Below are positions 42,113 through 54,345 of a stretch of DNA of 64,000 nt, one piece after another. Origin of the DNA: Lucinisca nassula. Lineage: Eukaryota; Mollusca; Bivalvia; Lucinida; Lucinidae. The notes beneath the pieces are model-generated. The model saw only the letters and a list, made by a program, of their open reading frames with translations, did no database searches and had not been told where the DNA came from. How positions within the stretch are numbered: the first letter of the stretch is position 1; each line of letters begins with the position of its first letter. A program made the translations under genes and the position numbers. Location of the stretch: contig OY757010.1 of NCBI GenBank assembly GCA_963580285.1, forward strand, positions 149,530,675 to 149,594,674. Direction: 5' to 3'.

Positions 42113-42490
42113 TGTTTGATTTGAGGATTAATTTGATTTTGTTTGATCACGCGCTCGTGATTTGTCTACTTTACAACTGACCTCCAAACTGTGATTTATT
42201 ACTCAACAAATCACAGCTTGAGCCGATCTGTTTCTTAATTCTGGAGACGTTGCTTCCAATTTTGTGGGACTTTTACCCGACATTGAGATGAAATGACATC
42301 TCAAGCCCTGCCGCCCAATGAAAACAATAGGGTTTATAAGCCTGAACGGGCCGACTCGCACCGCTTTGACTGGGCATGGTTAGATCCTCTAAGTGGTTTA
42401 CCAGTACTCGTGTGCGGGTAGGTTTCAGCTCTGCGTGGAAGCATCATACAGCCCATATATTTCTTCAAGCCCCGATGGGCGGGGGCCGAG
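42113..42490 (+). repeat. Family-D repeat with a foldback insert
   Basis: D sequence interrupted at 42,148-42,236 by the GTGATTTGT..ACAAATCAC foldback, the copy that lacks the Helentron-like insertion seen at 18.5 kb. Confidence 0.75.
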
Positions 42491-42547
42491 ACCATGAGGC
42501 ATAATGGGGATGACCTTGGAATATATGTTTGACTTTTTATGAAATAA

Positions 42548-42616
42548 AGGTATGTTGTGTGTACTCATTAGAATCGCCTTAATGAGGCGATTCTAATGAG
42601 TACACACTACATACCT
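42548..42616. repeat. Palindrome, GTGTACTCATTAGAATCGCC family
   Basis: Arms AAAGGTATGTTGTGTGTACT..GAATCGCC with complement; centre CTTAATGAGG. Set in a diverged MITE of the CAGT..TCGATGG family. Confidence 0.85.
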
Positions 42617-42810
42617 TTTTTTCGAGATAAAATCGCACAAACATCCATAGATTAATCTAAACATATGAATAGCTGAAGCTATAGGAAACATTTTCTAGGG
42701 ACTTCAAAGCGAGTTCGAATCAACCTTGGTAAACTAGATACCCATGTCACAGTCGAATTATCGAAGTTTCCCTCTATGTGATATTTGCCACTCACCCGTG
42801 GTCTACTCGG

Positions 42811-43104
42811 CCCCCGCCCATTGGGGCTTGAAGAAATAGATGGTCTGCATGATGCTTCCACGCAGAGCTGAATCTGACCCACACGAGTACTGGTAAATCG
42901 ATTTGAGGATCTAAGCCTGCCCAGGCAAAGCCCAGTCTGACCGTCCATGCTCACAAAGCCTTTTGGTTTCATTGGGCGACAGGGCTTGAGGTGTCATTTC
43001 AGATCAATGTCGGGTAAAAGTTCCACAAAATTGGAAGCAAAGCCTCCAAAATGACCTTTACAGTGTTGACGGGGACGTTAAACCTCAACTCAAACAAAAT
43101 CAAA
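42811..43104 (-). repeat. Family-D repeat
   Basis: Full-length minus-strand copy, CCCCCGCCCATTGGGGCTTG to GTTAAACCTCAACTCAAAC. Confidence 0.85.
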
Positions 43105-43122
43105 TTGACTTTTTATAAAATA

Positions 43123-43193
43123 AAGGTATGTTGTGTGTACTCATTAGAATCGCCTCATTTAGGCGATTCTAATGAGTACACACAACATACCTT
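43123..43193. repeat. Palindrome, second nearby copy
   Basis: Same arms as 42,548 with centre CCTCATTTAGG. The surrounding ~250 bp also resembles that copy, so the two bracket a family-D repeat as a small local duplication. Confidence 0.85.
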
Positions 43194-43533
43194 TTTTCCG
43201 AGTTAAAATCGCACAAACATCCATAGATTAACCTAAAACATATGGATAGCTAAAGCTATAGGAAACATTCTCTAGGTACTTCAAAGCGAGTTCGAATTAA
43301 CCGTGGTAAACGAAATATCCGTGTTCGAATTTTCGAAGTTTCACTATGTGATATTTGCCACTCACACGTGGTCTACAACGTCATCTTTCATCTATGTACA
43401 ACATTTTGATAGTTTCCATATTTCTGGTCCAATCAAAGATTGTTGGTGCTCGTAACCCCCACCCCCCCCCCACCCCCCAACCCCACCCCGTATAAAGGGT
43501 ATTTATTACATAGACTTATAAAAATGTAATGAG

Positions 43534-44018
43534 TAATGGGCCTCCGTGGCCTAGTGCGTACGAGCCCCGACTCGAATAATTAGGTCTCTCACCGCTATGG
43601 TTCGAGCCACGCTCGGGTCATATGTGAGACGCCAAGTTCTGCAACGGAAGGTCAGGTGGTTTTTCTCAGGGTACTCAGGTTTTCTTTCTCAGAGTACGCC
43701 AGTTTTCGTCCACCTCTGATTAACCTCGGCTTGAAAAAAAATGAAATGAGCCCCGCCAAGCGAGTTTGTGTCTTCTAGCATTCCGTCATGACAAATTTTA
43801 ACTGCGCATGCCCAGCCATTCAGAGGGGCCAGGGATATGGCTTTCTGTCTGAAGGTTTCTCTTGATTCACTGCTTGTATGAGCGAGCAGCGAAGGTTCCG
43901 GCGAGACTGCGCGGATGCGCAGGCTCGCCTGAACCTTCGCTGCTCGCATAGGGGATAAGTACCAAAATCGCTTGACGGGGCCCAAATGACCTCAAAAGGG
44001 CCGTTAAACCCAAACCAT
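43534..44018 (+). repeat. SINE family B carrying a 235 bp MITE
   Basis: SINE head GGCCTCCGTGGCCTAGTG, body ACGCCAAGTTCTGCAACGG, end AAAGGGCCGTTAAACCC. Target duplication A(A/G)AATGTAATGAG at ~43,521-43,533 and 44,020-44,032. A family-I MITE occupies 43,749-43,983. Confidence 0.85.
43749..43983 (-). repeat. 235 bp MITE, family I
   Basis: Same length, termini and inner hairpin as the copy at 25,355. Flanked by AAAT(G) on both sides in plus-strand reading. Open on the minus strand; first codon TTG here. Confidence 0.85.
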
Positions 44019-44109
44019 AAGAATGTAATGAGAACGCACCAAACATAAATTATGGTGCTCGTTGGATTCGTCTCATTTAGGTTGTTCGAACGAGAAACTT
44101 TGTCATTTG

Positions 44110-44330
44110 TCTATAAAAGTTTAATTGCAGTTTATGACCCTTTCAAGACTATTTCGCTTATATCGCGCCGATCAGAGATGGACAAAAAAGACTACCCGGA
44201 GAAACATCACCAGATCTTCCGTTGCATAACTTAGAGTCCCACAGGCGACCCGAGCGAGCATCGAACCCACAGTGATGAGACATAATGACTAAGAGCCGGT
44301 GCTCTTAACTTCAAGGCTACGGAGGCCAAT
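44110..44330 (-). repeat. SINE family B (diverged)
   Basis: Minus-strand copy from the tail TTTATGACCCTTTCAAGACT to the head (CCACAGTGATGAGACATAAT..ACGGAGGCC). Confidence 0.75.
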
Positions 44331-44343
44331 TTAATAAGAAATG

Positions 44344-44578
44344 GGCCCCGTCAAGCGATTTTGGTACTTATCGCCTATGCGAGCAGCGAAGGTTCAGGCG
44401 AGCCTGCGCATCCGCGCAGTCTCGCCAGAACCTTCGCTGCTCGCTCATACAAGCAGTGAATCAAGAGGAACCTTCAGACAGAAAGCCATATCCCTGGCCC
44501 CTCCGAATGGCTGGACATGCGCAGTTAAAATTTGTCATGACGGAATGCTCGAAGACACAAATTCGCTTGGCGGGGCTC
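44344..44578 (+). repeat. 235 bp MITE, family I
   Basis: Target duplication AAATG at 44,339-44,343 and 44,579-44,583. The ATG in the left duplication starts the frame that runs through the element. Confidence 0.88.
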
Positions 44579-44954
44579 AAATGATAAAACTAAGATGCAA
44601 TTCCTGAAAAGTGAACAGGTCATAAAACAAAAAATCTCGAGTTTGTACCTATAGGTAGATGGAGTGTGCAAACAGTGATTTTTCAAACCCTTCAGGATAT
44701 TGGGTTGGTACATTTATTACTTCTGAGCCCCCATCCCCACCCCGCCCTTCGGGGCTTGAAGAAATAGATTTGGCTACGTGATGCTTCCACGCAGAGCTGC
44801 AACCGACCGCACATGATCACTGGCAAATCGCTTAGAAGGTCAAAGCATGACAAGGCAAAGTGTTGTGAGTTGGACCGTTTGGGGAATTCTTCTTATATAA
44901 TCTTGAAAAGGTATGTTGCGTGTACGCATTCTAATGCATGCACACAAGATACTT

Positions 44955-45055
44955 GTCGGCCTCGGTAGCTCGACAGTTGGATGCGCGTCTGACTGGTGAT
45001 CAGAAGGGTGCGGGTTCGATACCTGCCGTTAAACCCCATTCAAACAAACAAACAA
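44955..45055 (+). repeat. Short SINE C (tRNA head plus tail only)
   Basis: Head GCCTCGGTAGCTCGACAGTT, ATGCGCGTCTGACTGGTGAT, B box GGGTTCGATACC, then directly CGTTAAACCCC and (CAAA)n; the ~190 bp body is missing. Flanks AAGATACTT / AAGATACTT. The equivalent at 50,580 is its duplicate. Confidence 0.8.
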
Positions 45056-45289
45056 ACAAAAGATACTTTTATTTCATAGACGTCTGGATAGGTATCCCAT
45101 TTTATTTTTTTACTCCGCGGTGAAATCAATGCATACAAATAAAAACGATATTTTTGACACTGTGAAAATACACAGTGAAAAATAAAATGACCATGTTATT
45201 TTCACAGTAGCAGGACCGAAATATTTTTATTGGTTTAATAAAAAGAATATTTCCTTCTTTTTTTTCGAAAAATATTACTACAGTAGAAC

Positions 45290-45560
45290 TTCGATGGCTC
45301 GAACACCGATGGCTCGTTTGCCATGGCTGAGTCGAACACGTTCTTGAGCCCCTAGGAAAATCCTGGACATTAGCAATAGTGGAGGATAATTAAGATGTTA
45401 GTCTTTTATCTTGCAAATGTATGCTGTGCACCGAAAAGATATGCAAAAGTATATCGTATACCTTCTGGCAGTCGCCCTCAGTGGCTCGAACTACCCTTGT
45501 TTCGAACAGATTTTCGAGGTCCCAGTGGTGTTCGAGCCATTGAAGTTCGACTGTTTTTCA
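45290..45560. repeat. CAGT..TCGATGGCTC MITE, palindrome lost
   Basis: Ends CAGTAGAACTTCGATGGCTC and GAGCCATTGAAGTTCGACTG. Where other copies have the 73 bp palindrome this one has only TGTATGCTGTGC. The corresponding place in duplication copy b (~50,892) is empty, so insertion followed duplication. Confidence 0.8.
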
Positions 45561-46853
45561 TTGAATGTGTTAAAAACATATTTCATCGAGTGTGTTTGAC
45601 AACACTAGAAATTTTCACGAGTGCGAAGCATGTTACGAACAGTTGTTCGATTACATTACATCGCCCGGCCCCCGCCATCGGGGCTTGAAGAAATAAATGG
45701 GCTGCATGATGCTTCCACGCAGAGCTGTAACCGACCGCACACGAGTACTGGTAAACCGCTTAGAGGATCTAAGCCTGCCCAGGCAAAGCGGTGCGAGTCG
45801 GGCCGTCCATGCTAACCATATTGGCTTCATTTGGGTGACAGGGCTTCAGATGTCATTTCATCTCAATGTCGGGTAAAAGTCCCACAAATTGGAAGCAACG
45901 TCTCCAAAATGAGGGTCCCGACTCTTAATCATTAGGTCTCTCACCGCTATGGTTCGAGCCACGCTCAGGTAACATGTGAGACGCCAAGTTCTGCACTGAA
46001 AGATCAGGTGTTTTTTCTCAGGGTACTCCGGTTTTCGCCCACCTCTGATTAACGATTGCCCATGCTAACCCTATGGCTTCATTGGGTGACAGGGATTGAG
46101 ATGACATTTCATCTCAATGTCGGGTAAAAGTCCCACAAAATTGGAAGCAACGTCCCAAAATTACCTATATAGTGTTGACGGGGACGTTAAAGCTCAAATC
46201 AAACAAACAGTACATCGCCCATGTCACACCGTGTGTTGAAAACATTATAATTTTCACTCGTGCTTCGCAATCGTGAAATTTTTTATGTTTTCACAACACT
46301 CGATGAAATATTTTGGTATTCATCACAAAACATGTAAATATCCTCTATATAATCCTCCCTTTGCCTCCTGAATTAGCACTGTGTGTATATGTCAAACTGC
46401 TCCTATCTCGGACAATTTTTCATGGTGTTCGAGCCATTGAATGTAGAATGCTTTATTCCACATACATGGTTGCTATTTGACATGCATTTGTTACAATGGC
46501 AAGGTATTAACCCTTTTTGTACCAAATGGAATCTTCCTCCTTATTTATAGCAGGAGTTCATTTCAAAATTTAGGGGTGTCAGATTGTATTTTCTTCAAAA
46601 TTGATTTGAAAATGGCTTAACTTTTAGCAAACAGTGGAGGCCGTGATCAGACGCCGCGTTCTGCGGCGTCTGATCTGGGACTGCACTGTTTGCCAGGGTA
46701 CCCCTTTAGGGGTTTCCGGTCTGAAATAGGTTAAGGGTATGTTTTCCAATTTGTGGGGTGGTTAGCTGAGCATCTTAGCCACCATGGCGTCCAACTGATA
46801 TTGGCCTACAGTAAGACGAGGCTCGACTTTGAGATGAAATTACAGAGGGTCTA

Positions 46854-47362
46854 CAGTCTAACCTGTCTACAAAGACCACTCAAGGGAATGAATAAATATG
46901 GTCTCTGTCCACAGGTGGTCTTTATTCAGAGGGTCAGTTTTGCATATCTGCTCTACCTCTTTAGAATCCAGGATTACTTCACAGCATTTTCATGCATTTA
47001 GATATGATTGGATAATCCCAGTTTCAGCTGAATGGTTCTCTGATTAAATCCCCTAAAAGTAACAATATGTCAGGTTTTAATAATGAATCACTAAAAACTT
47101 AATTTGGCTCATTAAAGGATGTCCACAAACAATTAATTTCCCAATTAAAACTTTGGTCAATGCTAATCAAAGCACAAAGTGGTCTTTGTTCAGGGTAAAA
47201 ATATGCATTTGGGAAGGATTTTGACTGTCCTCTGGTCCTAGTGCACAGGTGGTCTCTGTTGACAGGTACATTATATAGTCTAATTGGATGGGAGGAATTG
47301 GAAGTGGTCTTTGTAGACAGGTGGTCTTTGTTCACAGGTGGTCTTTAAGACAGGTTTGACTG
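46854..47362. repeat. MITE with CAGTC(T/A)AACCTGTCT termini
   Basis: Left TACAGTCTAACCTGTCTACA, right AGACAGGTTTGACTGTA; the inner right part repeats (GGTGGTCTTTG)n. The ~390 bp block to its left is repeated to its right. Confidence 0.75.
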
Positions 47363-48897
47363 TACATGGTTGCTATTTGACATTCATTTGTTACAATGGC
47401 AAGGTATTAACCCTTTTTGTACCGAATGGAATCTTCTTCCTTATTTATAGCAGGACTTCATTTCAAAATTTAGGGGTGTCAGGTTATATTTTCTTCAAAA
47501 TTGATCGGAAAATGGCTAAACTTTTAGCTAACAGTGGAGGCCCTGATCAGACGCCGCGTTCTGCGGCGTCTGATCTGGGACTGCACTGTTTGCCAGGGTA
47601 TCCCTTTAGGGGTTTCCGGTCTGAAATAGGTTAAGGGTATGTTTTCCAATTTGTGGGGTGGTTAGCTGAGCATCTTAGCCACCATGGCGTCCAACTGATA
47701 TTGGCCTACAGTAAGACGAGGCTCGACTTTGAGATGAAATTACAGAGGGTCTATATGTAGGGACGGTCCAACTCGCACCACTTTTCCTGGGCGGGCTTAG
47801 TCCCACTAAGAGGTTTACCAGTATTAATGTGGGGTCGGTTTCAGCTCTGCGCGGAAGCATAATACAGCACGGGGCAAGTTTGCATTTCTTCTGTTTCTTG
47901 AGTTTCATTCATCTTCCTCTTTCTCTCCTGTTCATCATTTTCTTCTCTACTGCCTCCTGTATCTTCTGAGAGACGACATTCATTTGTTATAATGGTAAGA
48001 TATTAAGAGTATATTTTCCAATCTTGGGGGTGGTTAGGCGAGCATCTTAGTCACCAGGGCGTCCAACTGATATTGAACTATAGTTAAGCAAGGCTCGACA
48101 TTGAGATAAGATGACAAAGGGTTTATATGCAGGGACGGTCCAACTCACACCACTTTGCGTGGGCAGGCTTAGGCCCTCTAAGCGATTTACCAGTACTAAT
48201 GTGCGGTCAGTTTCAGCTCCGCGTGGACGCATCATGCAGCACGGGGCATGTTTTTATTTCTTCTTTTTCTTCATTTGCCTCTTTCCCACATATCCAACCT
48301 TTTCTTCTCTACTACCCCCTCTATCCTCTGAGAGACGACACAGATTGGTGGTCCACAAGGGTTAAGTCACAATACAATCAATCAAATCCTATTTGAGCCG
48401 GGGCACAGCATTTTCTACAATTTACACTCTTGCTGCATGAAGGAGCACTGGGCCCTTACCTATCCTTAGAGCGCACAACGAAGACTCGCGCAGGCTGATC
48501 TGAGTTTTCGTTGGGCGCACATGCCTTATTGTAGGTTTTGTCGTGCGCTAGCTCATTTGTGAACACCGTCGCGATGGTAAAAAAGACTGACTATTTTTCT
48601 TTAAAATGATCACATTTAAAATTAATAAAATCGGAAGCGTCACAGCTCCTTAAACAGAATAGATATCACTGGTTTCTTTCAAATATGATCTCAAATTTCA
48701 TGATTGATTGTTTGGGGTTTTACGAAACCCTTTTGGGTCATTTTGCGCTTTCTCCCAGAGAAATGGAGAAAAGGGGTCAGAAGAGAAAGTAGACGAGATG
48801 AAAGAGAATTGACAGACGAATGTCCGGAAAAGTGATTAGAAAGTGGCTAGTGGTTTCTATGGCGGTAGCCATTGAGATGACATTTCAATATTGGGTA

Positions 48898-49136
48898 TAG
48901 TAGTCGCAGATAAGATTGACTAGGCGGAGCTATCGTTAGCAACTGCCTTCGGAATGTTCTATTAACGAAAAGGAAAGCCAAGTCACCCGATTGTGTGAAT
49001 TCAACTGTAACACTGTCGTATATGGATGGCCATTCGGTATGCTTGCAGAAAGCACTCTGTCGAATCTTCTTGTGAATTTGACATATATTGAGACACCTGA
49101 ATAGCCCCGCCTAGTCAATCTTATCTGCGACTACTA
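48898..49136. repeat. MITE with GTCGCAGATAAGA termini
   Basis: TAGTAGTCGCAGATAAGATT and AATCTTATCTGCGACTACTA, with TA at both borders, inserted in GGGTA|AAAGTCCC of a family-D end. Second copy of the MITE found next to the GPCR at 27,724. Confidence 0.85.
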
Positions 49137-49361
49137 TAAAAGTCCCACAAAATCGGCAGCAACGTCTCCAAATGACCTAAATAGTATCCACGAGGACGTA
49201 AAACCTCAACATAAACGAATTTTATGCTTTAAGAAATTAGTAATTATCGCAAAAAGCACCCAGCAAAGACTCGGGTATAAGCGTTATCTCGTGAGAGCCA
49301 TTTCTGCCCGTATAGACATGTACAAGAGACATTGGGCAACATGTAATGTGTGTAGCCCTAT

Positions 49362-50150
49362 TAAGGGGACTGATACACCTGGCAGATGTTTCTGCCATTT
49401 TCCCAGTTGTTTCTGCCATTTTTCTAAGATAAACAACTTTCGGGACTTCCTTTTCGCTTTTCTATAAATTCTGTCCCACAGAAAAAGCGTCTACTCTTAA
49501 AGGAAAGAATTTGCTCCTCAGGAGCATTTTTTTTTCCTTTAAAAGTGCATTATTGAGCTACCGGGTCTCAATTTTTATTCTGTTTTTTTTTTTTTCTTCA
49601 ATGTATACTCTTTTGTCATGTGTACACTTTTGGAGCCAAATACAGCTTCAGAACTTTGTGAAAATGGTTGTTTTCATTCGTGTTTACCCTTCGCTCTGAA
49701 CATGTGTTCGGAATTTCTGTTCTAAAAATAACTCTGTCACTTTACACATACATGGCGACAATATCGTCTCTGAGTGTCGTTACTTATGGCATGGTATTCA
49801 GCGTCATATTCAGACATGGCCTAAGCAAACACGGCCAAAAATGAACGTCGCATAACGTCATTCATGGGGATTCTATTTTTGTCACGAACTAAAAATAGAT
49901 CTAACTAGTGTTCGAAACCTAGTTAGGGAATCCCTCTGAAACTCGTTTACCTGTCATCATAATTGTTCGCATTTTTGCATAAAATGCATTCATTTGTATT
50001 GTTTTAAAGAAAAATACCGGCTATATGTATTTTATTTTTGGAAGCATTTTTTCCAGATAGCTCAATAATGCACAGTTGACCCCTATCGACATGGGGCACA
50101 AAAATGCTTTTGCATGAGTTGCCTCCCCTGAAGGTGTATCCATTCCCGAA
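49362..50150. repeat. Family-K MITE with nested 527 bp MITE
   Basis: TTAAGGGG at the left border, interior AGGAAAGAATTTGCTCC. At 49,546-50,072 it is interrupted by an element with TGCATTATTGAGCTA / TAGCTCAATAATGCA ends and no coding frame; then TTGACCCCTATCGACATGGG and GTTGCCTCCCC resume family K. Confidence 0.8.
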
Positions 50151-50364
50151 TTTGAAGAACATAAATTGGTGTATGTTTTAGTCCCTTTTCTTATGTGTTG
50201 GCTGACTAATGTTTTTTTTTTTATTCAGCAGAAAAGAATTTATACCTTTGAAAACCCTCTACACCGAAACTTCAACACCTGGAACATGGATGATTCAATA
50301 ACCCTGGCCAATTCGAACTCGGTCGTGCGTCCCTAAAGAATTATTCCCGCTCCATGCAGCTGGT

Positions 50365-53005
50365 CCCCGCCCATCGGAGCTTGAAGAAATATATGGGCTG
50401 CATGATGCTTCCACGCAGAGCTGAAACCGACCCGCACATGATCACTGGTAAACCGCTTAGAAGGTCAAAGCATGACAAGGCAAAGTATTGGGGTCGGACC
50501 GTTTGGGGAATTTTTCTTATATAATCTTGAAAAGGTATGTTGCGTGTACGCATTCTAATACTTGCACACAAAATACGTGTCGGCCTCGGTAGCTCAGTCG
50601 GATGCGCGTCTTACTGGTGATCAGGAGGGTGCGGGTTCGATACCTACCGTTAAACTCCAATACAAACAAACAAAAAAACAAACACAAGATACTTTTATTT
50701 CATAGACGACTGGATAGGTATCCCATTTTATTTTATACTTATAGCGGTGATATCAATGCATACAAATAAAAACGATATTTTTGACACTGTGAAAAATAAC
50801 ATGACCATGTTATTTCACAGTAGCAGGACCAAACTATTTTTATTGGTTTATTTAAGAGAATATTTCCTCTCTTTTTTTCGAAAAATATTACTATTACGTT
50901 GAATGTGTTGAAAACATATTTATCATATGACCTCGCGTCTGAGAGTGTAATAACGCCATGTAATAAATTCAATATTCCACTAGTGGATTAAATATGCAAA
51001 TTAGATACGTCCCGTTACGTTACACGTACGACGTCCTTAACGACGTCGCGTTTACTTATGGCGGAATATTGACATTTTTTGTAAAATAAACGTGAAAAAA
51101 GGCGTTTTAAATGTCATATGATGAATAGAATCTTGCAAACGTGCCCATTTTATCGCATTTTATCCCTTTACCTCAACTCGTTTAATAAATTCAATAATAC
51201 ATAAGCACTCATGTAAGATCCTCTATTTCATCGAGTGTGTACGACAACACTAGAAATTTTTACGAGTGCGAAGTATGTAACGAACAGCTGTTCAATTACA
51301 GTACATCGCTCGCCCCCAGCCATCGGGGCTTGAAGAAATAAATGGGTAAACGAGTACTGCATGGTAAACCGCTTAGAGGATGTAAGCCAGCCCAGGCAAA
51401 GCGGTGCGAGTCGGACCGTACATGCTAACCCTATTGGCTTCATTGGGTGACAGGGCTTGAGATGTCATTTCATCTCAATGTCCGGTGAAAGTCCCACAAA
51501 ATTGGAAGCAACGTCTCCAAAATTACCTATATAGTGTTGATGTGGACGTTAAACATCAAATCAAACAAACAGTACACCGCCCAAATCACGCCGTGTGTTG
51601 AAAACATTATAATTTTCACTCGTGCTTCGCAATCGTGAAATTTTTTATGTTTTCACAACACTCGATGAAATATTTTGGTATTCATCACAAAAAAAGTAAA
51701 TATCCTCTATATAATCCTCCCTTTGCCTCCTGAATAAGCACTGTGTGTATATGTCAAACTGCCCCTATCTCGGACAATTTTTCATGGTGTTCGAGCCATT
51801 GAATGTAGAATGCTTTATTCCACATACATGGTTGCTATTTGACATGCATTTGTTACAATGGCAAGGTATTAACCCTTTTTGTACCAAATGGAATCTTCCT
51901 CCTTATTTATAGCAGGAGTTCATTTAAAAATTTAGGGGTGCCAGGTTGTATTTTCTTCAAAATTGATCGGAAAATGGCTTAACTTTTAGCAAACAGTGGA
52001 GGCCGTGATCAGACGCCGCGTTCTGTGGCGTCTGATCTGGGACTGCACTATTTGCCAGGGTACCCCTTTAGGTATTTCCGGTCTGAAATGGGTTAAGGGT
52101 ATGTTTCCCAATTTGTGTGGTGGTTAGCTGAGCATCTTAGTCACCAGGGCGTGCAACTGATATTGGCCTACAGTTAGACGAGGCTCGACATTGTGATAAC
52201 ATGACAGAGGGTCTATATGTAGGTACGGTCCAACTGGCACCACTTTTCCTGGGCGGGCTTAGTCCCACTAAGAGGTTTACCAGTATTAATGTGCGGTCGG
52301 TTTCATCTCTGGGTCGAAGCATAATACAGCACAGACGAAGTTTGTATTTCTTCTTTTTCTTGAGTTTCATGATTTTCCTCTTTCTCTCCCATTCATCATT
52401 TTCTTCTCTACTGCCACCTGTATCCTCTTAGAGATGGCATTCATTTGTTATAATGGTAAGATATTAAATGTATATTTTCCAATTTTGGGGTTGGTTAGGC
52501 GAGCATCTTAGTCACCAGTGCGTCCAACTGATATTGAACTACAGTTAGACAGGGCTCGACATTTAGATGAAATTACAAAGGGTTTATATGCAGGGACGGT
52601 CCAACTCACACCACTTTGCCTGGGCGGGCTTAAGCCCTCTAAAGGAATTACCAGTACTAATGTGCGGTCAGTTTCAGCTCTAAGTGGACGCATCATGCAG
52701 CACGGGGCATGTTATTATTTCTTCTTTTTCTTCATTTGCCTCTTTCCCACATATCCAGTCTTTTCTTCTCTACTACCTCCTGTATCCTCAGAGAGACGAC
52801 ACAGAATGATTCACAAGGGTTAACCACAACACAATCAATCAAATCCAATTTGTGAAAACTGTCGCGTTGGCGAAAATGACTGACTTTTTTTCTTTAAAAT
52901 GATCACATTTGAAATTAATAAAATTGGAAGCGTCACAGCAGATATCACTGGTTTCTTTCAAATATGATCACACATTTCGTGATTGATTGTTTGGGGGTTT
53001 AATGG
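50365..53005. repeat. Segmental duplication copy b
   Basis: Direct copy of 44,740-48,735. Differences: it lacks the MITE of 45,290, has a ~300 bp unique insert at ~50,925-51,228 containing CATATGACCTCGCG.., has a single ~390 bp block (51,820-52,210) where copy a has two, and has lost ~135 bp of the GCGCACAACGAAGAC hairpin region. Confidence 0.8.
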
Positions 53006-53204
53006 GGAACAAAAATGCTTTTAAATCGTAAATTGGTGTATGTTTCAGTCCCAAATCTACGAATTGGGATTAGCCATAACAGGAATCTTGTTATGGTCAA
53101 CTCAGAGTTGAAAGAAGACCTCAGATTTCAGAACCACCTTTTCACAACTTCATTATCACGGTTTAAATATGGAGTTTCGATATTTTTGCATGTTTAGCGC
53201 CAGA

Positions 53205-53468
53205 AGTCATGTCTCATTTTGAGAATGAACCATTTGCCAATATGCCTGTGTGCTAGACCCCGCGCGTTACGGAATTGAGACATTGGCTTGGCCAGCTAGA
53301 AGCCCGGATTTGAATCCCCTGGAACATATTTGGGAGATTGTTGGGCGTCGAATACAGAACATTGAACCCCCCGTCCCACCTACCCCCACACCACACCCAC
53401 ACACGCGGCTAGAGCTGTTCAGTCATCATATGCGACGTCTGACCAATGGGATGAAACGAAGGGTCTAG
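53205..53468 (+). pseudogene. Tc1-like transposase C-terminal fragment
   Basis: A frame whose residues 11-35 read GIETLAWPARSPDLNPLEHIWE, the highly conserved end of Tc1-family transposases including the last catalytic Glu (Asp/Glu position in LEHIW). It ends with HHMRRLTNGMKRRV, matching the family's terminal LI.SM.RR pattern, then a stop. A Pro/His-rich insertion (PPTPTPHPHT) replaces the usual spacer. All upstream coding sequence is missing. Confidence 0.75.
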
Positions 53469-53496
53469 GAATCTGCTGCTCTACCAAAATGATATA

Positions 53497-53704
53497 AGGG
53501 CCTCCTAGGCCTAGTGGTTAAGAGCGCTGACTCTTAATCATTAGGTCTCTCACCGCTGTGGTTCGAGCCTGGCTCAGGTCACATGTGAGACGCCAAGTTC
53601 TGCAACGGAAGGTCAGGTGGTTCAAGTTTCTCCTGGTTTTCGCCCACCTCTGATTAACGATCGGCTCGATATGAGTGAAATAATCTTGAAAGGGCCGTAA
53701 AACC
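53497..53704 (+). repeat. SINE family B
   Basis: Nearly full length: GGCCTCCTAGGCCTAGTGG, TAATCATTAGGTCTCTCACC, ACGCCAAGTTCTGCAACGG, CGCCCACCTCTGATTAACG, AAAGGGCCGTAAAACCAA, then a C-rich tail. Confidence 0.85.
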
Positions 53705-54110
53705 AACCCCTGCCCCACCCCACCCCCACCCCTCCACCAATGGATTTTGAACATGGTCATTGATAGTCACGTGGACAACAGAAGGCGGGAAGCTTCTGTA
53801 GTTAGTAACTTTTAGTCAATTGATAATTAATCGACCCAAGCGCGGCGTCTAATCAGGATCGACACGTTTTGCTTATAGTATAGGAATTTAAAGGGTAAAC
53901 GAAACATGTACCAATTCACACTCGAAGACAACCGACCCACCAGTGCTGTCAGTGCTTTGATCTATAAATTATTTTTACAGCAACCGTTTCATGAGTAAGT
54001 TTGATACCGAAACCACCGTTTGGGGCCTCTAGTTTTATAGTTCTTGAGAAATATTTGATAAAAATTAACATTGGCCAATACAGAGAGAAAGAAGAATGAA
54101 AGAACATATG

Positions 54111-54345
54111 GGCCCCGCCAAGCGATTTTGGTACTTATCGCCTATGCGAGCAGCGAAGGTTCAGGCGAGCCTGCGCATCCGCGCAGTCTCGCCAGAACCT
54201 TCGCTGCTCGCTCATACAAGCAGTGAATCAAGTGGAACCTTCAGACAGAAAGCCATATCCCTGGTCCCTCTAAATGGCTGGGCATGCGCAGTTAAAACTT
54301 GTCATGACGGAATGCTCGAAGACCCAAATTCGCTTGGCGGGGCTC
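54111..54345 (+). repeat. 235 bp MITE, family I
   Basis: Perfect ATATG duplication at 54,106-54,110 and 54,346-54,350. Frame open through the element from the duplication's ATG. Confidence 0.88.

Larger units (their letters stand above)
44740..48735. repeat. Segmental duplication copy a
   Basis: Shares order and sequence with 50,365-53,005 (same orientation) and in part with 56,700-58,350 (inverted). Contents in order: D(-) fragment, short 110 bp SINE C (44,955-45,055), a GTGAAATCAATGCATAC foldback, a MITE (45,290-45,560, absent from copy b), D(-), SINE B piece, the CGTGTGTTGAAAACAT foldback, a ~390 bp block (46,463-46,853) repeated at 47,363-47,755 around a MITE, then D-like (+) sequence twice. 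No host gene was found in it. Confidence 0.8.
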
